DNA of 15,221 bases from the NCBI RefSeq assembly GCF_000003605.2, contig NW_003107891.1:1-15221 (forward strand). Reading direction: 5' to 3'. The notes beneath the pieces are model-generated. The model saw only the letters and a list, made by a program, of their open reading frames with translations. It did no database searches and had not been told where the DNA came from. This DNA comes from Saccoglossus kowalevskii (taxonomy: Eukaryota; Hemichordata; Enteropneusta; Harrimaniidae). Position numbers and translations under genes: made by a program. Shown in pieces: positions 1-10,500 of the stretch; the first letter of the stretch is position 1; each line of letters starts with the position of its first letter.

Positions 1-499
1 TAGAATCACATTTGACACTGTATGTAAGATTTTTTTTGTAAATAAGAAACGTGTGTGAAAGAAATGGGACACATAATTGTGATTTGTCTATCATACTTCA
101 ATATTGATCATCATAGTGAATCTTGTTATAATGACTCTGCTTAATCTATTGAAATACACAACAAATGCATTGTAGCTAAGACCAACACACCTATCTAGTG
201 TACATTATCAGAACCTGGGATACAGAACTGCATGCTTTAATATTTGCTAACAAATCATTTTACTTTATATCATTACAGTAACTTTCAAATGTACTATGAC
301 TAAATTTTGCCCAGATGTTGATACACATTGTACATAAAGTACTTTTTGTGAAAATTGTCATTTTAATCTTAGGTTGTGATCACATTTTTTTTAATTGTCA
401 AATGTGCCACAAACACAAAATTATACGGTATTTTGTAGCCTTGTGATTTTTTACAAAGACACAGAATAGTAGATAATTCACAGGTGAATGTCACAGTCA
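1..499. other. AT-rich non-coding flank, nothing recognised
   Basis: No ORF, repeat family or RNA gene was recognised on either strand. If the 560-540 element is a first exon, this stretch would be its first intron. Confidence 0.5.
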
Positions 500-539
500 G
501 CTGGCGCACACGTGATAATAAAATAAATACGATATTTAC

Positions 540-560
540 TATATGGGGGCCGCCATCTTG
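540..560 (-). promoter_or_regulatory. YY1/TISU motif with possible first coding exon
   Basis: The minus strand reads CAAGATGGCGGC at 560-549, a perfect match to the TISU consensus SAASATGGCGGC (an initiator for very short 5' UTRs) and to the YY1 site. The ATG (556-554) opens a frame of five codons (M-A-A-P-I) plus two bases, followed at 539 by GTAAAT, a usable 5' splice site. Unspliced, the frame would stop at the next codon. No further exon of such a gene can be seen in 1-539, so this is a candidate start only. Confidence 0.3.
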
Positions 561-691
561 AATGACGCATAAAACTAAATAAGAGACAAGTTGTGAAACG
601 AGTTTTTCAGATTCCTAGAAATCAGGACAGAAATACCAATCTTTCACAAAAATACGGTCCGTTGGGGTTATATTAAGCCAACTGATAACAA

Positions 692-705
692 AATTCGGCC
701 GAATT
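692..705. repeat. 14-bp perfect palindrome
   Basis: AATTCGGCCGAATT reads identically on both strands and includes two CpGs. It could be a binding site for a dimeric factor or chance within the CpG-rich patch. No related copy was noticed nearby. Confidence 0.45.
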
Positions 706-855
706 CGTCGTTTTTGTGTGGAAAAATCCCTTGCATACAAACACCTAATTATGCGAAGAACATGGAACATTAAGTCGGGGTATTTGCAACTAAAAATTGA
801 CATTCCAGCACAGCAGCCAATCAGTGACGGCCTAACGCTTAGATGACAATTTCGG

Positions 856-861
856 TTTATT
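856..861 (-). terminator. AATAAA polyadenylation signal
   Basis: TTTATT on the plus strand is AATAAA on the minus strand. It is the first canonical signal downstream of the stop, about 625 bp from it. No other AATAAA occurs between it and the stop codon. Confidence 0.5.
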
Positions 862-1485
862 CCTAAAGATTTCTGAATTTGTCTTGTTTACTGACAGGGT
901 ATGGCTACAGATGAGTTAAATATCTGCGGCATTCACCATCAAGTCTCTTTTTCCACTTCCCACATACTGTGTATATTGAGGTTGGTACCTTGTCCAGGAA
1001 ATCACCCCCCCCCCCCCAACAATTCCTTAGTGACCTCGTCTTTAAATGGTAAGTTCTCATGGTCTAACTAAAATTGATGTTTTCAAATGGGTTGTACTAA
1101 TTTGCAGTGTGCAAAAAGTAGAAAAGCTTGATCATTTTTAACGATTTTGTTGATAGCTGCATATACCAATAAGCAAAAATGTTTATGTTTTACAAGCTTG
1201 AATAGTAAATCATTGTTACAGCTAAAAGTACATCTTTAAGCTTTAATAATATGAAGCAAAGCACTAGCCTAATACATGTAGTTCTTTGTGTAAACAGATT
1301 TGTACTAAAATAATTAGCTTTCTCACTTGTCCTGTGTCTTACTGTTGAGCTTATTTTAAATACTGGTTCACAGTATGTTAATCATATGCAAATTATGCAT
1401 TATTATTATGAAAATGCCTGCAAGCATCCACATAGGATCTGAAGCAGAGAGTTTTTCTTTCCATTATACATCTCAGATACTTGCT
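862..1485 (-). other. Probable 3' UTR of the alpha-kinase gene
   Basis: AT-rich non-coding stretch between the TGA stop and the first AATAAA on the minus strand. No conserved ORF is seen on either strand. It contains a G run (C run on the plus strand) at 1005-1017 and one arm of a stem-loop around the stop codon. An ATTAAA variant lies at 1247-1242 and could serve as an earlier poly(A) signal. Confidence 0.5.
1005..1017. repeat. C13 homopolymer (G13 on the transcribed strand)
   Basis: Thirteen consecutive C on the plus strand, unusual in this AT-rich flank. In the probable 3' UTR transcript it would be a G13 run, prone to slippage and to sequencing error. Confidence 0.9.
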
Positions 1486-1492
1486 TCAGATC
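1436..1492 (-). other. 11-bp inverted repeat enclosing the stop codon
   Basis: GATCTGAAGCA at 1436-1446 and its perfect reverse complement at 1482-1492 are separated by 35 bases. In the minus-strand mRNA, the 5' arm contains the TGA stop (1488-1486). The stem is perfect over 11 pairs, and the next pairs on both sides mismatch. Confidence 0.5.
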
Positions 1493-1521
1493 ATGACAAC
1501 TTTGTCGGGACTCCTGAAACT
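1486..1521 (-). CDS. Alpha-kinase terminal coding exon 7
   Basis: Phase 0 acceptor TATTTTTTCAG at 1522, followed by 11 codons (SFRSPDKVVMI) and TGA at 1488-1486. The last three residues, V-M-I, resemble a class II PDZ ligand (hydrophobic-x-hydrophobic), but on its own that is weak. The exon continues as 3' UTR. The start is set by the pyrimidine-rich acceptor and by phase agreement with the GTAAGT donor of the previous exon. Confidence 0.75.
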   Translation of the reverse strand, partial: SFRSPDKVVMI

Positions 1522-4500
1522 CTGAAAAAATAAACATTATTTACATAAAAGTGAGCCCAAGATATTTTCAATATTACAGTCAAATGCAGAAAAATGTGAT
1601 CATACATTAAATAATCAGGAAAACAGTGTAATAAAGAACACAACACTTACAACTTTTGAATCTTCATCAACAGTAATGTTATGATCATCATGTTTCTCTT
1701 CTTCAAGAGGCTCAATACCTAGAGTGTATAACCACCAAATCTTCAGTTAACCATAGCCATTTTATTGCCATATTTGCTCTATTAGAAGCACATCTCCTAC
1801 ATAAGTACACCTAAACCAAATATTGCATTTTTTGCATACATTTTGACAAAATAACCTCTGTCATGTACTTCCAATATAGCAAATACAGTATTGTAGCTTG
1901 TATTGTTATGGGTGGATCAAAAAACAGAATAACAATAAAAATTGTTAGTGTCAAGAAAAAGAACAATAAAATTAAAATAAAGTTATTCCAAAATGTTATT
2001 AGTCTAAACATTACGTACATGGCAAAACTTTCCTCAAACAAATTGATTATCCATATATTTAAAAATAACGAAAATTGACTGATATGATATAAATTTGATT
2101 AATATGTTTCTGTTTTAGACTAACTGCATGGCTCTACCTTTAAGATTCAATAGAAGACAATAGCTGTTGCATAAGTTATGTTCATTACTGAAAGTCACTA
2201 TGCCAGTTTTAGACATGTCATCACATCCAAAATACCTAGTATATAGTATATCATTTTGTTGATAGTTATTGCACTACTATATGTAACAGTAAAGATGAAA
2301 TATCAATATATAAATCAGGCTTATATATTTTTTGTCAGAAAAGAACTGAACAAATATTTTGTTCCCTAATTTTTTTGCAAGTAAAGTTGAAGATTCACTT
2401 AAATACTAAAGTAAAGATTTTTTAAATTTAAACCACACTATAAAAAATAAATATTAATGGTCAAAATATGTACTTGACATGTCACCAATAATGAATACAG
2501 ATACAGATGTGAAATGCTCATAGTATACCTCTACAACGAGTTTAATTGTACCTGTCTTCATGAATTACCTGTGTGTTTTCCACAGCATAACATGTAAACC
2601 TAGGTAGCTGTGCCATCCACATCTCATAATTATTTTTTGAAATATCACTGGGACACATTTCAAACATGGATAGACACAATGACACAGCTATACCATCTGA
2701 ACTATGGATAGATACAATGACACAGCTATAACATCTGAACCATGGATAGACACAATGACACAGCTATAACATCTGAACTATGGATAGACACAATGACACA
2801 GCTATACCATCTGAACTATGGATAGATACAATGACACAGCTATACCATCTGAACCATGGATAGACACAATGACATAGCTATACCATCTGAACCATGGATA
2901 GACACAATGACACAGCTATAACATCTGAACTATGGATAGACACAAGGACACAGCAATACCATCTGAACTATGGATAGACACAATGACACAGCTATACCAT
3001 CTGAACCATGGATAGACACAAGGACACAGCTATACCATCTGAACCATTGATAGACACAAGGACACAGCTATATCATGTGAACTATGGATAGACACAAGGA
3101 CACAGCTATACCATCTGAACCATGGATAGACACAAGGACACAGCTATACCATATGAACCATTGATAGACACAAGGACACAGCTATATCATGTGAACTATG
3201 GATAGACACAATGACACAGCTATACCATCTGAACTATGGATAGACACAATGACACAGTTATACCATCTGAACTATGGATAGACACAATGACACAGCTATA
3301 CCATCTGAACCATGGATAGACACAATGACACAGCTATACCATCTGAACTATGGATAGACACAATGACACAGCTATACCATCTGAACTATGGATAGACACA
3401 ATGACACAGCTATACCATCTGAACTATGGATAGACACAATGACACAGCAATACCATCTGAACTATGGATAGACACAATGACACAGCTATACCATCTGAAC
3501 CATGGATAGACACAATGACACAGTTATACCATCTGAACCATGGATAGACACAGTAACACAGCTATACCATCTGAACTATGGATAGACACAATGACACAGC
3601 AATACCATCTGAACTATGGATAGACACAATGACACAGCTATACCATCTGAACCATGGATAGACACAATGACACAGCTATACCATCTGAACCATGGATAAA
3701 CACAATGACACAGCTATACCATCTGAACTATGGATAGACACAATGACACAGCTATACCATCTGAACTATGGATAAACACAATGACACAGCTATACCATCT
3801 GAACAATGGATAGACACAATGACACAGCTATACCATCTGAATCATGGATAGACACAAGGACACAGCAATACCATCAGAACTATGGATAGACACAATGACA
3901 CAGCTATACCATCTGAACTATGGATAGACACAATGACACAGCTATACCATCTGAACCATGGATAGACACAATGACACAGCTATACCATCTGAACCATGGA
4001 TAAACACAATGACACAGCTATACCATCTGAACTATGGATAGACACAATGACACAGCTATACCATCTGAATCATGGATAGACACAAGGACACAGCTATACC
4101 ATCTGAACTATGGATAGACACAATGACACAGCTATACCATCTGAACCATGGATAGACACAAGGACACAGCTATACCATGTGAACCAGGGATAGACACAAT
4201 GACACAGCTATACCATCTGAACTATAGGTAGACACAATGACACAGCTATACCATCTGAATTATGGATAGACACAATGACACAGTTATACCATCTGAACTA
4301 TGGATAGACACAATGACACAGCAATACCATCTGAACTATGGATAGACACAATGACACAGCTACACCATCTGAACTATGGATAGACACAATGACACAGCAA
4401 TACCATCTGAACTATGGATAGACACAGTAACACAGCTATACCATCTGAACCATGGATAGACACAATGACACAGCTATACCATCTGAACTATGGATAGACA

Positions 4501-7500
4501 CAATGACACAGCAATACCATCTGAACCATGGATAGACACAATGACACAGCTATACCATCTGAACTATGGATAGACACAATGACACAGCAATACCATCTGA
4601 ACCATGGATAGACACAATAACACAGCAATACCATCTGAACTATGGATAGACACAATGACACAGCAATTACCATTTGAACTATGATAGACACAATGACACA
4701 GCAATACCATTGAACTATGGATAGACACAAATGACACAGCTATACCATTGATCTATGGATAGACACGATGACACAGCAATACCATCTGAAATATGGATAG
4801 ACACAAATGACATAGCTATACCATTTGAACTATGGATAGACACAATGACACAGCAATACCATCTGAACTATGGATAGACACAATCACACAGCTATACCAT
4901 CTGAACCATGGATAGACACAATGACACAGCTATACCATCTGAACCATGGATAGACACAATGACACAGCAATACCATCTGAACTATGGATTGACACAATGA
5001 CATAGCTATACCATCTGAACCATGGATAGACACAATGACATAGCTATACCATCTGAACCATGGATAGACACAATGACACAGCTATAACATCTGAACTACG
5101 GATAGACACAATGACACAGCAATACCATCTGAACTATGGATTGACACAATGACATAGCTATACCATCTGAACCATGGACAGCCACAATGACATAGCTATA
5201 CCATATGAACCATGGATAGACACAATGACACAGCTATAACATCTGAACTATGGATAGACACAATGACACAGCAATACCATCTGAACTATGGATAGACACA
5301 ATGACACAGCTATACCACCTGAACCATGGATAGACACAATGACACAGCTATACCATCTGAACCATGGATAGACACAATGACACAGCTATACCATCTGAAC
5401 CATGGATAGACACAATGACACAGCTATACCATCTGAACTATGGATAGACACAATGACACAGCAATACCATCTGAACCATGGATAGACACAATAACACAGC
5501 TATACCATCTGAACTATGGATAGACACAATGACACAGCAATACCATCTGAACCATGGATAGACACAAGGACACAGCTATACCATGTGAACCATGGATAGA
5601 CACAATGACACAGCTATACCATCTGAACCATGGATAGACACAAGGACACAGCTATACCATCAGAACCATTGATAGACACAATGACACAGCTATACCATCT
5701 GAACTATAGGTAGACACAATGACACAGCTATACCATCTGAACCATGGATAGACACAATGACACAGCTATACCATCTGAACCATGGATAGACACAATGACA
5801 CAGCTATACCATCTGAACCATGGATAGACACAATGACACAGCTATACCATCTGAACTATGGATAGACACAATGACACAGCTATACCATCTGAACTATGGA
5901 TAGACACAATGACACAGCTATACCATCTGAACTATGGATAGACACAATGACACAGCTATACCATCTGAACCATGGATAGACACAATGACACAGCTATACC
6001 ATCTGAACTATGGATAGACACAATGACACAGCAATACCATCTGAACCATGGATAGACACAATGACACAGCTATACCATCTGAACTATGGATAGACACAAT
6101 GACACAGCTATACCATCTGAACCATGGATAGACACAATGACACAGCTATACCATCTGAACTATGGATAGACACAATGACACAGCTATACCATCTGAACCA
6201 TGGATAGACACAATGACACAGCTATACCATCTGAACCATGGATAGACACAATGACACAGCTATACCATCTGAACTATGGATAGACACAATGACACAGCTA
6301 TACCATCTGAACCATGGATAGACACAAGGACACAGCTATACCATCTGAACCATGGATAGACACAAAGACACAGCTATACCATCTGAACCATGGATAGACA
6401 CAAGGACACAGCTATACCATCAGAACCATGGATAGACACAATGACACAGCTATACCATCTGAACCATGGGTAGACACAATGACACAGTTATACCATCTGA
6501 ACCATGGATAGACACAATGACACAGCTATACCATCAGAACCATGGATAGACACAATGATACAGCTATACCATCTGAACTATGGATAGACACAATGACACA
6601 GCTATACCATCTGAACTATGGATAGACACAATGACACAGCAATATCATCTGAAATATGGATAGACACAATGACACAGCTATACCATCAGAACCATTGATA
6701 GACACAATGACACAGCTATACCATCTGAACTATGCATAGACACAATGACACAGCTATACCATCTGAACCATGGATAGACACAAGGACACAGCTATACCAT
6801 CTGAACCATGGATAGACACAAGGACACAGCTATACCATCTGAACCATGGACAGACACAATGACACAGCTATACAATCTGAACCATGGATAGACACAATGA
6901 CACAGCTATACCATCTGAACCATGGATAGACACAATCACACAGCTATACCATCTGAACCATGGATATACACATGGACACAGCTATACCATCTGAACCATG
7001 GATAGACACAATGACACAGCTATACCATCAGAACATTGATAGACACAATGATACAGCTATACCATCTGAACTATGGATAGACACAATGACACAGCTATAC
7101 CATCTGAACCATGGATAGACACAATGACACAGCAATATCATCTGAAATATGGATAGACACAATGACATAGCTATACCATCTGAACTATGGATAGACACAA
7201 TGACACAGCAATACCATCTGAACTATGGATAGACACAATGACACAGCAATGCCATCTGAACTATGGATAGATACAATGACACAGCTATACCATCTGAACC
7301 ATGGATAGACACAATTACACAGCTATACCATCTGAATCTTGGATAGACACAATCACACAGCTATACCATCTGAACCATGGATAGACACAAGGGCACAGCT
7401 GTACCATCAGAACCATTGATAGACACAATCACACAGCTATACCATCTGAACTATGGATAGACACAATGACACAGCTATGCCATCTGAACCATGGATAGAC

Positions 7501-10500
7501 ATAAGGACACAGCTATACCATCTGAACCATGGATAGACACAATGACACAGCTATACCATCTGAACCATGGATAGACACAATGACACAGCAATACCATCTG
7601 AACTATGGATTGACACAATGACACAGCTATACCATCTGAACCAAGGATAGACACAATGACATAGCTAAACCATCTGAACCATGGATAGACACAATGACAC
7701 AGCAATACCATCTGAACTATGGATTGACACAATGACATAGCTATACCATCTGAACCATGGATAGACACAATGACATAGCTATACCATCTGAACCATGGAT
7801 AGACACAATGACACAGCTATAACATCTGAACTATGGATAGACACAATGACACAGCAATACCATCTGAACTATGGATAGACACAAGGACACAGCTATACCA
7901 TCTGAACCATGGATAGACACAATCACACAGCTATACCATCTGAACCATAGATAGACACAAGGACACAGCTATACCATCAGAACCATTGATAGACACAATG
8001 ACACAGCTATACCATCTGAACTATGTATAGACACAATGACACAGCTATACCATCTGAACCATGGATAGACACAATAACACAGCTATACCATTTGAACCAT
8101 GGATAGATACAATGACACAGCTATACCATCTGAACCATGGATAGACACAATGACACAGCAATACCATCTGAACTATGGATAGACACAATGACACAGCTAT
8201 ACAATCTGAACCATGGGTAGACACAATGACACAGCTATACCATCTGAACCATGGATAGACACAATCACACAGCTATACCATCTGAACCATGGATAGACAC
8301 AAGGACACAGCTATACCATCTGAACCATGGATAGACACAATGACACAGCTATACCATCAGAACCATTGATAGACACAATGATACAGCTATACCATCTGAA
8401 CTATGGATAGACACAATGACACAGCTATACCATCTGAACCATGGGTAGACACAATGACACAGCTATACCATCTGAACCATGGATAGACACAATGACACAG
8501 CTATACCATCTGAACCATGGATAGACACAATGACACAGCTATACCATCTGAACCATGGATAGACACAATGACATAGCTATACCATCTGAACTATGGATAG
8601 ACACAATGACACAGCAATACCATCTGAACTATGGATAGACACAATGACACAGCAATACCATCTGAACCATGGATAGACACAATGACACAGCTATACCATC
8701 TGAACTATGGATAGACACAATGACACAGCTATACCATCTGATCTATGGATAGACACGATGACACAGCTATACCATCTGAACTATGGATAGACACGATGAC
8801 ACAGATATACCATCTGAACCATGGATAGACACAATGACACAGCTATAGCATCTGAACTATGGATAGAGACAGTGACACAGCTATACCATCTGAACTATGG
8901 ATAGACACAATGACATAGCTATACCATCTGAACCATGGATAGACACAATGACATACCTATACCATCTGAACCATGGATAGACACAATGACACAGCTATAC
9001 CATCTGAACCATGGATAGACACAATGACACAGCTATACCATCTGAACTATGGATAGACACAATGACACAGCAATACCATCTGAACTATGGATTGACACAA
9101 TGACATAGCTATACCATCTGATCCACGGATAGACACAATGACATAGCTAAACAAATCTGAACCATGGATAGACACAATGACACAGCTATAACATTTGAAC
9201 TATGGATAGACACAATGACACAGCAATACCATCTGAACTATGGATAGACACAAGGACACAGCTATACCATCTGAACCATGGATAGACACAATGACACAGC
9301 TATACCATCTGAACTATGGATAGACACAATGACACAGCTATACCATCTGAACCATGGATAGACACAATGACACAGCTATAACATCTGAACTATGGATAGA
9401 GACAGTGACACAGCTATACCATCTGAACTATGGATAGACACAATGACACAGTAATACCATCTGAACTATGGATTGACACAATGACATAACTATACCATCT
9501 GACCCATGGATAGACACAATGACATAGCTATACCATCTGAACCATGGCTAGACACAATGACACAGCTATAACATCTGAACTATGGAGAGACACAATGACA
9601 CAGCTATACCATCTGAACTATGGATAGACACAAGGACACAGCTATACCATCTGAACCATGGATAGACACAATGACACAGCTATACCATCTGAACCATGGA
9701 TAGACACAAGGACACAGCTATACCATCAGAACCATTGATAGACACAATGACACAGCTATACCATCTGAACTATGCATAGACACAATGACACAGTTATACC
9801 ATCTGAACCATGGATAGACACAATGACACAGCTATACCATCTGAACCATGGATAGACACAATGACACAGCTATACCATCTGAACCATGGACAGACACAAT
9901 GACACAGCTATACCATCTGAACCATGGATAGACACAATGACACAGCTATACCATCTGAAATATGGATAGACACAATGACATAGCTATACCATCTGAACTA
10001 TGGATAGACACAATGACACAGCAATACCATCTGAACTATGGATAGACACAATGACACAGCAATACCATCTGAACTATTGATAGACACAATGACACAGCAA
10101 TACCATCTGAACTATTGATAGACACAATGACACAGCTATACCATCTGATCTATGGATAGACACAATGACACAGCTATACCATCTGAAATATGGATAGACA
10201 CAATGACACAGCTATACCATCTGAACTATGGATAGACACAATGACACAGCAATACCATCTGAACTATGGATAGACACAATCACACAGCTATACCATCTGA
10301 ACCATGGATAGACACAATGACACAGCTATACCATCTGAACCATGGATAGACACAATGACACAGCAATACCATCTGAACTATGGATTGACACAATGACATA
10401 GCTATACCATCTGAACCATGGATAGACACAATGACATAGCTATACCATCTGAACCATGGATAGACACAATGACACAGCTATAACATCTGAACTACGGATA

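Larger units (their letters stand above)
500..720. promoter_or_regulatory. CpG-rich patch, possible promoter of a neighbouring minus-strand gene
   Basis: About a dozen CpG dinucleotides fall in roughly 220 bp, while the surrounding kilobase and the satellite consensus have almost none. The patch holds a CACGTG E-box at 509-514, a YY1/TISU motif on the minus strand at 560-549, and a 14-bp palindrome at 692-705. It lies about 300 bp beyond the AATAAA of the alpha-kinase gene, which would suit a head-to-tail neighbour. No TATA box is evident. The promoter role is inferred from composition and motifs only. Confidence 0.4.

Noticed and set aside
615-803. Minus-strand 62-codon open frame in the CpG-rich patch
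   Set aside because: No recognisable motif, and it lies upstream of the TISU motif. More likely promoter or spacer sequence than coding.
1651-1710. Shorter version of exon 6 using acceptor TTGAG
   Set aside because: A GAG acceptor eight bases after a TAG acceptor is weaker, and it would need phase 0 from exon 4 with exon 5 skipped. It is kept only as a minor alternative.
1781-1837. Possible extra minus-strand exon (acceptor TTATGTAG, open frame running to 1711)
   Set aside because: It has a weak acceptor and poor donors. Including it would break the phase agreement that exons 5 and 6 already have.
1863-2078. Plus-strand 71-codon open frame, and the minus-strand 76-codon frame overlapping it (1811-2041)
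   Set aside because: Both fall in an AT-rich intron. They have compositionally biased sequence, no motif, and no splice or start context.
4488-4730. Minus-strand open frame of 80 codons in the array
   Set aside because: It is a by-product of the repeat. Where CCATGG and GCAATACC variants happen to coincide, the stops TAG in CCATAG and TATAGC vanish. The period of 38 makes the same unit read in three frames, with no conserved product.
7475-7768. Minus-strand open frame of 97 codons in the array
   Set aside because: It has the same cause: translated satellite with drifting frames, lying within the intron.
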